Assembly (NCBI GenBank): GCA_020341775.1 | Contig: CP070835.1 | Coordinates: 1,100,657-1,133,719 of the forward strand | Direction of reading: 5' to 3' | DNA length: 33,063 nt | DNA from: Candidatus Bathyarchaeota archaeon | Lineage (GTDB): Archaea > Thermoproteota > Bathyarchaeia > Bathyarchaeales > SOJC01 | Shown here: positions 7,918-15,606 of the stretch, in pieces | Layout: each line of letters starts with the position of its first letter | Position numbering within the stretch: position 1 is the stretch's first letter | The notes under the pieces: model-generated | Database searches by the model: none | What the model saw: the letters and a program-made list of their open reading frames with translations, nothing else | What the model was told of the DNA's origin: nothing | Translations under genes and position numbers: made by a program

Positions 7918-8367
7918 GTGGCGAAGGTTACATCTCCTGTAGTTTATATTGATGTGCGCTTCTCAGCTCACGCCACCGAAAATCTAGAAAAGACAAAGAA
8001 GGCAGTGTACAACTTGTTTCCTCCAGATCGGAAAGATAAGATGAAGTTTACAAAGGAAACCATTAAAGGGCACCATGGTAACCTGATAACCCTTTTTCAA
8101 GCAAGAATCAAAGACAAAGAAGTGCTGCAAGCCTTTGTTGAAAAGCTCTCTACAGGTCTTTCAGAGCTAGATAAAGAGACAATGTCTCGAGAGGCAAAAT
8201 TGCTCGTTGAGAGGAGTAACTTATACCTTCGTCTTGACAAGCAAGCAGCAGTTGAAAATCAAATGAGGCTCTATAGAGCCGATCCAATTCACATACGCAT
8301 TCATTTCAAGCGGAAAGATAATCGAAGCATCATTGAACTCTGCAGGGAACTTGGGTTAATGTCATGA
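7918..8367 (+). CDS. RNA-binding protein of COG1325 (predicted exosome-associated)
   Basis: This 149-residue protein resembles the archaeal COG1325/DUF54 family, long known as a predicted exosome-linked RNA-binding protein because it is encoded beside RNase P and exosome genes. Visible features are a beta strand with VYIDVRFSAHAT, a central KGHHGNLITLFQARIKD strand pair, SNLYLRLDKQAA, and a C-terminal IHIRIHFKRK strand. The start is GTG at 7918. The stop overlaps the next gene in an ATGA junction (8364-8367), so translation is coupled to Rpp30. Its biochemical role is not established; the name rests on family and context. Confidence 0.8.
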   Translation: MAKVTSPVVYIDVRFSAHATENLEKTKKAVYNLFPPDRKDKMKFTKETIKGHHGNLITLFQARIKDKEVLQAFVEKLSTGLSELDKETMSREAKLLVERSNLYLRLDKQAAVENQMRLYRADPIHIRIHFKRKDNRSIIELCRELGLMS

Positions 8368-9101
8368 AGCAGTTTGCTGATCTTCACGTATGTCCAAACC
8401 TGGATGACAAGGAGGAGTTAGAGAGAATTATTCGCAAAGCGTCAAGCTTGGGCTGTAATTTGATCGGAGTTTCATTGCCTTTCAGACCTAGGCACAAAAC
8501 AATTAACTTCTTGCATAGACTTTGTAGAGACAGCTGCATTGACTTGGCTACTAGAATAGATCTGGCGCCAAAGTCGTCAAAAGATCTGTTGGAAAGCTTG
8601 AGGTTATTTCGACGAAGGTTTGACTTAGTGGCGGTGAACTGCTCTTCAAAATCAATTGCCCGACAAGCTGCTAAGGATCATCGCGTTGATTTGCTTGTCT
8701 TTTCCTCACGTAATTCTCACAGGCGGTTTTTTGATTTGGCTGAAGCAACATTAGCTTCACAGAGCGTTGCTGCGCTGGAGGTTAATATGGCTTTGCTTTT
8801 AGGCTGTAGGGGTTTTTCTCGAGCACGTTTGCTATCTTGTTTGTGGAGGGAAGCAGAGATTGCACGAAGGGTCGGCGTCTCCATTGTGATTTGCAGTGGA
8901 GCTATTGACGAGTTTGGACTTCGTAGTCGACACGACTTTGTGAGCCTTGCTGCTCTATTTGGGATGAACGATGCGACCGCTTTGAATGCGATTTCCGTTG
9001 CGCCCCAAGCTATCGTAACGCGAAATCGAGGGAAACTTGGGTCTGACTATGTGTCAAGAGGCGTACGTGTGGTGAGGAAGGGGAGGAATTGCGGCGACTG
9101 A
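8364..9101 (+). CDS. rnp3: Ribonuclease P protein component 3 (Rpp30/Rnp3)
   Basis: Rpp30 is a TIM-barrel-like protein subunit of archaeal RNase P. With Pop5 it activates the catalytic domain of the RNase P RNA that matures tRNA 5' ends. The 245-residue product has family features: the N-terminal FADLHVCPN segment, LGCNLIGVSLPF, a VDLLVFSSRN strand, ALEVNMALLLG, and the C-terminal VVICSGAIDEFGLRSRHDFVSLAALFGM region. It overlaps the upstream stop by ATGA. Its last 13 bases overlap the start of the Pop5 gene at 9089, which fits coupled 1:1 synthesis of the Rpp30-Pop5 pair. Confidence 0.9.
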   Translation: MKQFADLHVCPNLDDKEELERIIRKASSLGCNLIGVSLPFRPRHKTINFLHRLCRDSCIDLATRIDLAPKSSKDLLESLRLFRRRFDLVAVNCSSKSIARQAAKDHRVDLLVFSSRNSHRRFFDLAEATLASQSVAALEVNMALLLGCRGFSRARLLSCLWREAEIARRVGVSIVICSGAIDEFGLRSRHDFVSLAALFGMNDATALNAISVAPQAIVTRNRGKLGSDYVSRGVRVVRKGRNCGD

Positions 9102-9928
9102 GAAGGCGTTACTTAGCTTTGAAGGCTGAGGGCCGACGATTTCTTGATCCCGACGATCTTATGCATACCGTTTGGAGTGCCGTGTATCAGCTTTTTGGGG
9201 AGCATGGGGCAAGTCAAACTGGTTTGGTTCTGGTGGATTCGGATGGAAAAAGTGGGATATTCATAATTCGATGCTCTCATAAGGCTTTGAGCTTGGTTTG
9301 GGCCGCTGTCGCCTCTATTACGGAGATTAATGGAAAGCGCATTGCTGTTCGAGTGGTGGGAGTGTCAGGGACACTAAAGGGACTCAGAAGAAAATTGCTT
9401 AGACAGGAGGTTAATGGAGGTATGAGCAAAAAAAGAGATACCATTGAGTCCATGTTGCGGAAGTGGTTGAGAAATGCAAGAAAACTGGTAGTAGTTGGGA
9501 TCGGCAATGAACTTCGCAGAGACGATTTTGTCGGTGTCAAAATTGTTAGAAACGTAAGGGAAAACACCTCTGATCGGGTCATGTTGATTGAGAGCGAAAC
9601 TGTTCCAGAAAGCTTCATTGACACCATCACCAAGTTTCGTCCAACGCACATTCTAATTATCGATGCGGGATTGCTTGGCTTGGCACCAGCCAGTGTTAAG
9701 TTTTTAGAGTCAAGTGAAGCTTTAGGTCCAATCACTACCACAATTTCAACCCATGCTCTTCCTCTAAGGCTTTTTTGCGAATATCTGCAGAGGGCAATCG
9801 ATACAAAAATTGCCTTGATAATTGTGCAACCGAGAAGAACCGATTTTGGCGAAGGTCTAAGTAGAGAAGTTAGGGAAGTCAGCGATACAGTTGAAAAGAC
9901 GCTGCAAAAAATCTTGTCTGCCTTTTAG
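9089..9928 (+). CDS. rnp2: Fused ORF: RNase P component 2 (Pop5/Rnp2) + HycI-type hydrogenase maturation protease
   Basis: One open frame of 279 codons carries two unrelated proteins. Residues 1 to about 108 are Pop5, a ferredoxin-fold RNase P subunit, with RRRYLALKAEG, DLMHTVWSAVYQLFGE and VRVVGVSGTLKGLRRKL. From about 131 on it is an M52-type protease that trims the hydrogenase large-subunit C-terminus after nickel insertion: GIGNELRRDDFVGV with D145/D146, IIDAGLLGL with D192, and STHALPL with H222, the expected metal ligands. There is almost no linker. Met112 (9422) is preceded by two GGAGGT sequences, so the protease may be made separately from an internal start as a 168-residue protein, close to normal HycI size. 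The upstream TTG start follows a strong GGGAGG. Confidence 0.88.
   Translation: MRRLRRRYLALKAEGRRFLDPDDLMHTVWSAVYQLFGEHGASQTGLVLVDSDGKSGIFIIRCSHKALSLVWAAVASITEINGKRIAVRVVGVSGTLKGLRRKLLRQEVNGGMSKKRDTIESMLRKWLRNARKLVVVGIGNELRRDDFVGVKIVRNVRENTSDRVMLIESETVPESFIDTITKFRPTHILIIDAGLLGLAPASVKFLESSEALGPITTTISTHALPLRLFCEYLQRAIDTKIALIIVQPRRTDFGEGLSREVREVSDTVEKTLQKILSAF
9406..9424 (+). promoter_or_regulatory. Internal ribosome binding site and start for the HycI part
   Basis: Two GGAGGT copies at 9406-9411 and 9416-9421 precede the in-frame ATG at 9422, with spacings of 10 and 0 bases. The first is a near-perfect Shine-Dalgarno sequence at usable distance. It lies inside the fused frame, exactly at the boundary between the Pop5 and HycI domains. 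Confidence 0.6.
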
Positions 9929-9930
9929 CC

Positions 9931-9976
9931 TTTTTGCTTGTAGATTCACCTATTTGCGGGCTGTGTCAATACAAGC
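9931..9976. terminator. Possible bidirectional termination region
   Basis: Between convergent genes there is a TTTTT run (9931-9935) and an inverted repeat with arms GCTTGTA (9936-9942) and TACAAGC (9970-9976). The loop is long, so a strong hairpin is doubtful. The T-run alone could act as an archaeal terminator for the Pop5-HycI transcript. Confidence 0.3.
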
Positions 9977-9982
9977 CAAATT

Positions 9983-10441
9983 TTAAGTCTCCTTCTTCTT
10001 AGCACTTACGCCTGGTGGAGGCCGTTTCTGTACGTATCTGTACCGTCGGGGCCTTCCCACACGTGTCAAGACTCCCTCCCGAACTAGATCCACTAATGCA
10101 TGCGCCACTGCTGTGCGATCGTAGTGAAATCCACTTCGCCCCATTTCTCCATGAACCTCGCCCAGGGCCCGTCCCAATTCAAACCAACTTGCCCTCCACA
10201 GGTTCAATATAATACCTTTGCAAGTTTCTCCTCGACCGCCCACATTAATTCCGCTGCCAGTCCTTTCAGAGCTAGTGTGACTACCAATTACTTCCTTCTG
10301 CTGAGCCAATGCTCTCAAGACTTCATCGACAACATTTCCCACTTCCCCTACCCCGCACTCCACCTCCACGTCTACATCTCCTACGCGGAGCTTGATATGC
10401 ACACGCTCACCACTAGCTGCTTCTCCTGTCATCGTCTTCAC
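9983..10441 (-). CDS. Winged-helix-like protein, predicted DNA-binding regulator
   Basis: The protein of about 152 residues has an N-terminal beta-rich part (HIKLRVGDVDVEVECGVGEV) and a C-terminal part with HYDRTAVAHALVDLVREGVLTRVGRPRRYRYVQKRPPPG. The latter has the look of a recognition helix followed by a basic wing. I read it as a winged-helix DNA-binding domain, but cannot assign a named family. A TTG at 10444 precedes the GTG at 10441, and either may start translation. It is divergent from nurA-herA. Two TTGCGCAA palindromes lie between its likely TATA box and start, so autoregulation and control of nurA-herA are plausible. Confidence 0.65.
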   Translation of the reverse strand: MKTMTGEAASGERVHIKLRVGDVDVEVECGVGEVGNVVDEVLRALAQQKEVIGSHTSSERTGSGINVGGRGETCKGIILNLWRASWFELGRALGEVHGEMGRSGFHYDRTAVAHALVDLVREGVLTRVGRPRRYRYVQKRPPPGVSAKKKET

Positions 10442-10456
10442 CAAATGCTTATTGAA

Positions 10457-10479
10457 TTGCGCAAGTTGCTATTGCGCAA
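10457..10479. promoter_or_regulatory. Paired TTGCGCAA palindromes, candidate operator
   Basis: Two identical, self-complementary octamers TTGCGCAA occur at 10457-10464 and 10472-10479. Their centres are 15 bp apart, about one and a half helical turns. They sit between the divergent winged-helix gene and nurA, directly beside the CTTAAATA box at 10482-10489. A dimeric regulator, possibly the adjacent winged-helix protein, is the natural candidate to bind them. Confidence 0.5.
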
Positions 10480-10481
10480 CA

Positions 10482-10490
10482 CTTAAATAC
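10482..10490. promoter_or_regulatory. Symmetric TATA box shared by divergent genes
   Basis: CTTAAATAC on the plus strand reads GTATTTAAG on the minus strand, and both are acceptable archaeal TATA boxes. Plus-strand transcription would start near 10512-10518, just before nurA. Minus-strand transcription would start near 10458, just before the winged-helix gene. Confidence 0.4.
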
Positions 10491-10527
10491 CAAGAAGATC
10501 CAACCAAATAGATATTGGTGAATCTTG

Positions 10528-11598
10528 GTGAATGCACAATTCCCTATAACAATAACACCAAAATATAATTTTCCACTCCCTCCAGAAAATTTGTTGCTCC
10601 CCCAGCAGCTAATAGAATTGAGCATGCGTTCTCTGAAACAGCTAGAAAAATTTCATCCACCCCTTGGAAAGGGGCCACCTTACCAATCTACATTGCCGAG
10701 AGGTGATAGACAATTCCGCACAGCAAACCTCGTGAAGCTGAAGCCAAATGCCTTGCAGACGCGCATAGTGGCAATTGATGCTTCAAGTATAAGAATTGGC
10801 GAAACTGAAAGAGGAACACTGCTTGCTATACGAGGTGCTATTGTATGGAGACAAGCGAAACGCTATCGTTATCTGCGTTTAGGTCCATTTCCTTTTCACA
10901 TCACTGAGAGGAACAAGAATGAGATTTGCAGTTTTCTCCACAGCGGCAATAGAGCCGCAGTCGTGCATGAAGACTTTATGCCGAGCTTCATTCACCTTCA
11001 GACCAAACTGACAACTCTGCTTGAGCGCTGGATACAAGCATTTGTGATTCAAACAACACATGACAGCTTGATTCTTTGGGATGGAAGCCTAGTGGTCGGC
11101 CCTTTCGATGTACCGAAGCATTCTGTAGAAGAATTACTGAAAGAAGCTCGAAGTCGCAAGAATACTATCTTAGCTTTTTCAAAGATGACAAGGTTGCTTC
11201 TTCATGGTCGTAGAATCACAGATTTTATATGGAGACAGCCCCCTCCATGCCTGCTCAAAATAAGAAACCATTCCATGATGGCTGGTTCAATGAGTCTGTT
11301 GGGCAGTGTGTATGTCACAAAATTGAGTGCTGGAAGTTGCGCTTTCCGCTTAGATGTAGATAAAGAGCTATCTCATAAAAGAGCGGTTGAGGCAGTTCAG
11401 AATCTGCTTGGAGATGATTTGATCCGCCAAAGCTATCCAGAAACTCTTCGATTGGCTCACATATTTTCCACATTTACTGCAAACGAAGTTATAGGGATAC
11501 AAAGGTGCTTTGCTCTGGAAAGCAACATGAAAATCGTCACTCGGCCAAACATTCGTCGACTACTCTTTGGTCGGTTTGGAAAAGGCGCAGAGGGCTAA
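10528..11598 (+). CDS. nurA: NurA nuclease
   Basis: NurA is a toroidal 5'-3' exo/endonuclease that works with the HerA translocase in archaeal DNA end resection. The product is about 356 residues. It shows the NurA core: IVAIDASSIRIGE with Asp near residue 85, LILWDGSL with Asp near 186, and the C-terminal block with Tyr near 304 and His near 312 (YPETLRLAHIFSTFTANEV). The Tyr-His spacing of eight matches characterised NurA active sites. TTG at 10525 and GTG at 10528 are both possible starts; a 9-bp direct repeat TTGGTGAAT covers them. herA follows after five bases. mre11 and rad50, usual companions, are absent here. Confidence 0.88.
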   Translation: MNAQFPITITPKYNFPLPPENLLLPQQLIELSMRSLKQLEKFHPPLGKGPPYQSTLPRGDRQFRTANLVKLKPNALQTRIVAIDASSIRIGETERGTLLAIRGAIVWRQAKRYRYLRLGPFPFHITERNKNEICSFLHSGNRAAVVHEDFMPSFIHLQTKLTTLLERWIQAFVIQTTHDSLILWDGSLVVGPFDVPKHSVEELLKEARSRKNTILAFSKMTRLLLHGRRITDFIWRQPPPCLLKIRNHSMMAGSMSLLGSVYVTKLSAGSCAFRLDVDKELSHKRAVEAVQNLLGDDLIRQSYPETLRLAHIFSTFTANEVIGIQRCFALESNMKIVTRPNIRRLLFGRFGKGAEG

Positions 11599-11603
11599 GT
11601 GTC

Positions 11604-13058
11604 TTGCGTCTCTATCGAAAAGAAGGCTCGACCATACAAATTGTATGCTTTCCCAACGAAAGAGTTGAGAAAGGCGACTATCTGACCATCGGAGATTCTC
11701 AAATTGGGAAAAGCCTAATCGTCCAAGTCATAGATATCCAATATGCCAACGTTCCAGGCATCTTGGAAGAGCTTCTTCGACACTACGACGGTGACTCATA
11801 CATACAGGGTGAAGACGTGGATCCATTTGAAGTGGCAACACACATTGCCTACATCCAAGATGCGCGGCTGCTGATCTGCAAAATCAGAGCCACAGAAAAC
11901 GGTGGCGACCTAGTTTTTGCCAGTTCATGGCTTCCACATCGTTCTCGCGCTAAAGTCCAGAAACTTTCCATTGAAAGATTGCTGACCAAGGCTGGAACTA
12001 ACAATGGATATTCAATTCATCTGGGAGAAACAGCGGAGAAAAAGCAACTCAACGTGGATGTGCGGGCTTTAGATGGTAGCCTTAATATCATCACAGGAAA
12101 GAAGGGAACTGGCAAATCCCACATATCCAAACTTCTGACGCTCAGTTTGGCGAGCCACGGGGCGCCTGTTGTGATTCTCGATCTTAATGGAGAGTATACT
12201 AGACTTAGTCACAACAATGATGGAAAACCAAACGAATTTCTAGAGAAGATCCACGTTCTAAATCCTAGGCAAAATCTTAAAATTACTCTAGGGCAGATGG
12301 AGCTTCGAGTGATGCTCAGCATTCTCATTAATGCGCTCCACTTACCCGGGACATCTGCCAGAGAATTTAGGCGCATATGGCATTACCTTTTACAGCAAAA
12401 TGCTTTATCAATGCATGAGTTAGGTGAAGCAATAAGAAATTGGAAATGTAATCAGCATATTCGAGACGCACTGTACTCCAGATACCATACATTATTGAAT
12501 TCAGGCCTGTTTACCGACAATTCAACACAGATAACCTCGTTAGGAGAGGCGCTAGACCTGGCTCGTGTAGGTGGTGTGGTAGTAATCAACCTCCGTGATA
12601 CTTCAAACATTGACAGGCTTATTGTAGTGGAATTCTTACTTGGAAAGCTTTTAGAATTATTATCAAATTGGAAGTTGCGGGCTGTCTTTCTGTTCGCCGA
12701 GGAGGCTCATCTCTACTTGAAAGAGACCTATTGGGACGACATTGTAACCAGGATGCGGCATTTTGGAGTATTCACAACTTTCATCACAAACCAACCTGAC
12801 ACTATTCGAGAGAACATATACCGTCAGGCTGACAACCTGTTCCTTTTTAACTTTACAAATGAGCATGACTTGGAAACCGTGTCTAAAGCATCAAGAGTAG
12901 ACTCTGAAACCATCAAATCCGTAGCCCGAGATCTCCCCCCTTATAATTGTCTCGTTTCAGGAAGGATCGTAAATGACTTTCCAATCGTTGCCAAGATTAG
13001 AAGGTTGGATGTACATGCGATGGGGCAGACACGGCTATTTTTCTCTGATGAAAACTGA
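11604..13058 (+). CDS. herA: HerA-like DNA translocase (FtsK-HerA ATPase)
   Basis: HerA is a hexameric bipolar DNA translocase that feeds ends to NurA. From the TTG at 11604 the protein has 484 residues. An N-terminal barrel-like domain is followed by Walker A GKKGTGKSH (about 165-173), VVILDLNGEYTRL, and a Walker B-like VFLFAEEAHLYL ending in the HerA-typical EEAH. Near the C-terminus come GVFTTFITNQPDTI and an arginine-containing segment. The frame is open further upstream into nurA (to 11505), but that part is only a shadow of nurA. TTG 11604 is the first start after the nurA stop. At under 500 residues it is a little shorter than many HerA proteins. Confidence 0.85.
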   Translation: MRLYRKEGSTIQIVCFPNERVEKGDYLTIGDSQIGKSLIVQVIDIQYANVPGILEELLRHYDGDSYIQGEDVDPFEVATHIAYIQDARLLICKIRATENGGDLVFASSWLPHRSRAKVQKLSIERLLTKAGTNNGYSIHLGETAEKKQLNVDVRALDGSLNIITGKKGTGKSHISKLLTLSLASHGAPVVILDLNGEYTRLSHNNDGKPNEFLEKIHVLNPRQNLKITLGQMELRVMLSILINALHLPGTSAREFRRIWHYLLQQNALSMHELGEAIRNWKCNQHIRDALYSRYHTLLNSGLFTDNSTQITSLGEALDLARVGGVVVINLRDTSNIDRLIVVEFLLGKLLELLSNWKLRAVFLFAEEAHLYLKETYWDDIVTRMRHFGVFTTFITNQPDTIRENIYRQADNLFLFNFTNEHDLETVSKASRVDSETIKSVARDLPPYNCLVSGRIVNDFPIVAKIRRLDVHAMGQTRLFFSDEN

Positions 13059-13115
13059 TTTCTGAAAGTGCACATTTGATTGAATCATAGCGCGGGCAAA
13101 GATGCTTCAGGTCAC

Positions 13116-14411
13116 TCAATCCACGGAATTCTGAGTACACACGCTCGACTTGACTTTTGACATAAAAGTGATTGTGCCAATAACACTAATTGCGGACGCA
13201 ACTTGAAAAGTAGCAACATAAGCAGTTGCTTGCGTCGCTCCCGAACTGATTAAGTAGTCAGCAATTGGACCTCCTATCGCGGTGCCTGCTATGCCAAAGG
13301 ATATGTGAGTGGCTGCGTTGTACTGCCCAAAAAGTCTTCCTCTCTGGTCTGCAGGAATGATGTCGGATGCCAATAAATATCCAACAACATTAATGAGTGC
13401 TGTCGAGATCCCGGTCAGGCTGTTAACCATTATCATCTGAAGCGGGTTCTGTGCGAATACATATAGGAGAGGAGTAACGACGGCGAGTGAAAGCCCCAAC
13501 CCTAAAGCCTTCTTTCTTCCAACTCTATCTGCAAAGTGCCCCGCTAACAAGCTGGTTATAATAGAAGCGATAGAAGCTGAATTGCGAATCATGGAAATGC
13601 CGAGAGAATTAGCTCCTATTGGGGAGTCTAAAGCGACGTAAAGTATCAGTATTTGCAGGATTGAGTAGATGCCTAACCCAACAATGAAAATAGAAGTGAG
13701 AAACCAGTAGAAATTCCCAGGGTTATAGCTGGTAGGTCTCACCGCCTTGTGTCTAACAACATTTCCGTCTATTGCACCCGCGTGCCTCGTTTCGTCGATC
13801 TCTACCGTGGAGCGCGTCCCAAGCCAAATTACAGCTGCACTAGCAAGCATGATCCCCGAGGCAAAAAAGAACAAGACTCCATTTCTGAAGCCTCCGCCCT
13901 CGCCTTCATAGTTATAGAGCAATCCTGAGACGGAGATCCCAATTATTCGGCCAACGCCGCCAACACTATATATGATGCTCATCAGTTGTCCCCTTTCTCT
14001 GGACGTGGAAAGATCTGAGATAAGTGCACTCCACCCGAGATTGCTCATCGACCAAAAAAACTCAAGCAGTGAAAGCCCTGCAATTATACTGTATGCCGCA
14101 GCACTTGACCCTACCGTGTTAAACAGGCGGACGTGAACAAAGTAGACAACAATGTAGCCAAAAGCTGCGATTGTTTCTCCGACGACAACTAGGATTGCGC
14201 GTGCTTGATATTTATCAGAGATTTTGCCCCACACAAATGCTTGAGAAAGACTATTGGCTATCATTGTGAGGCTCGCAAGCAATGTTGTCTCTGTGACAGA
14301 GAGCCCGAGGTCAACTCTCAGGTATAGGGATAGGAATGTGTAAAATAAGCCTCGTCGTGCCATAGCCATGAATTGAAAACTTGAGAGACCCGCTGTGATT
14401 CTTGCTTTCAA
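13116..14411 (-). CDS. Major facilitator superfamily transporter
   Basis: The 431-residue protein has about twelve hydrophobic segments in two halves joined by a central polar loop (around residues 200-225). It carries the MFS loop 2-3 type motif as WGKISDKYQAR in the first half and GHFADRVGRKKAL in the second. This identifies a secondary transporter of the plasma membrane. Substrate cannot be told from sequence; a drug or sugar efflux-type member is possible. The start is TTG at 14411. It is convergent with herA and lies downstream of the SPFH gene on the same strand. Confidence 0.85.
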   Translation of the reverse strand: MKARITAGLSSFQFMAMARRGLFYTFLSLYLRVDLGLSVTETTLLASLTMIANSLSQAFVWGKISDKYQARAILVVVGETIAAFGYIVVYFVHVRLFNTVGSSAAAYSIIAGLSLLEFFWSMSNLGWSALISDLSTSRERGQLMSIIYSVGGVGRIIGISVSGLLYNYEGEGGGFRNGVLFFFASGIMLASAAVIWLGTRSTVEIDETRHAGAIDGNVVRHKAVRPTSYNPGNFYWFLTSIFIVGLGIYSILQILILYVALDSPIGANSLGISMIRNSASIASIITSLLAGHFADRVGRKKALGLGLSLAVVTPLLYVFAQNPLQMIMVNSLTGISTALINVVGYLLASDIIPADQRGRLFGQYNAATHISFGIAGTAIGGPIADYLISSGATQATAYVATFQVASAISVIGTITFMSKVKSSVCTQNSVD

Positions 14412-14512
14412 GACAACCAGCGGAGAATGGAAAGGATGCTTTATTCAGTCTTTTGGTGCGCTAATCACCCAGTTTGTTTTGTGCGCGCGATTATGGAGCA
14501 AAAAAGTGAGAG

Positions 14513-15601
14513 TTATTTGGACAGCTTTTCTCCGCAGTTCCCACAGAATTTTGTTCCAGTAGGATTTTCGGTTTTGCATTTGGGGCAAGTGATTTCTGTG
14601 TCAGCGGTTGCTTTGAGTAATGTTTTGCCACAGTTGCCGCAAAACTTATTGGTTGTAGGGTTTTCTGCTTTGCATTCACTACATGCAACTTTAGGTGTTG
14701 GAAGTAGGTTTGTTCCGCAGTTTCCACAGAATTTCATTCCCGCTGTGTTTTTTGCGCTGCATTTCTGGCAGATTACTACTTCTTGCGGTTTTCCTGCTTG
14801 AGCTTGTTGCATTTGCTGAGCCATTATATAAGGCATAGTTAAGCCCAGACCTGCTCCGACGCCTGCTGCAGCTGCTCCTCCTCCTGCTGAACCTTTCAGT
14901 TCGCTGGCTGTTTCTTTCATGTATTGCATGGTCATGGCTTGAGCGCCAAGTTCCGAAGCAAAGCGCCTAGCCTCTTCAGGGATCTTTACACCTTCGAATA
15001 TGCAGTCCACAACTTTTAGACCGATACGAGCGGCTTCGTCACTTATTTTTAGAGCGACTTTGTCAGTTGTGATGTCCATGCTTTTGACGACAGTAAATAT
15101 GTCGAAGTTTCCAAACTGGTCGATGATCCGCTCGTTTATGAATCCTCGAATATAGTTTTCAATGTCTTGAGTGTCAGTTGCGCCACGGTTGCCAAAGAAT
15201 TCTACGACAAAGAGTTTGGGATCCTCGACTTTGTAGAGAAGGTACCCGTAGAATCCAAGCTCAGCCTGATATTTTATATCGCCGCTAGGAGCAGAGTATG
15301 CTGTACCGCCGAAGTTGCCTCGGAATTGACTGTTGCTAATGAAAATAACCGAACATTCAAAGATGTCACCAATAATTCCTAGCACTTTCAAGGCGCCAGT
15401 CAAAAGAGGAACATTCTTACTCGTGATCGTATGCCTACCAGGTCCAAAAATATCATAAGCCTTGCCATCCCGGAAGAAGACTGCCCATTGATTTTCTTTA
15501 ACAATCACTTGGCTCCCATATTTCAAGGAAAGATTGGGAAATCTATAGGCGATATCTTCTTCTCCTGCAAAATCCCAAGCAACCTTATCAATAATTGGCA
15601 T
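14513..15601 (-). CDS. SPFH-domain protein with three C-terminal zinc ribbons
   Basis: This 362-residue protein begins with an SPFH/band-7-like domain of the virion-core-protein (YdjI-like) type (about 1-230): YRFPNLSLKYGSQVIVKENQ, FGPGRHTITSKNVPLL and a long amphipathic tail. A Gly/Ala-rich linker (237-255) and a Gln/Ala stretch (261-270) follow. Three tandem zinc ribbons end it, at about 278-296, 307-325 and 339-357, each with a CxxC pair and a KFCGNCG pair. The ribbons also repeat at DNA level. Such proteins probably scaffold or sense at membranes, but function is unproven. It follows the helical protein gene after five bases, with GGAGATG of that gene's end serving as ribosome binding site. 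Confidence 0.85.
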   Translation of the reverse strand: MPIIDKVAWDFAGEEDIAYRFPNLSLKYGSQVIVKENQWAVFFRDGKAYDIFGPGRHTITSKNVPLLTGALKVLGIIGDIFECSVIFISNSQFRGNFGGTAYSAPSGDIKYQAELGFYGYLLYKVEDPKLFVVEFFGNRGATDTQDIENYIRGFINERIIDQFGNFDIFTVVKSMDITTDKVALKISDEAARIGLKVVDCIFEGVKIPEEARRFASELGAQAMTMQYMKETASELKGSAGGGAAAAGVGAGLGLTMPYIMAQQMQQAQAGKPQEVVICQKCSAKNTAGMKFCGNCGTNLLPTPKVACSECKAENPTTNKFCGNCGKTLLKATADTEITCPKCKTENPTGTKFCGNCGEKLSK

Positions 15602-15606
15602 TAAAT

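Noticed and set aside
11505-11603. Extension of the herA frame upstream into nurA
   Set aside because: The extra 33 codons are the nurA coding sequence read in another frame; the conserved HerA part begins after the TTG at 11604.
13047-13085. C/D box small RNA at the herA end (TGATGA then CTGA)
   Set aside because: The C-like box is part of the herA coding end and no matching C'/D pair with proper spacing follows.
14427-14801. Plus-strand 124-codon ORF over the SPFH gene
   Set aside because: It is the complement of the repeated zinc-ribbon coding blocks; the minus-strand protein has clear CxxC motifs.
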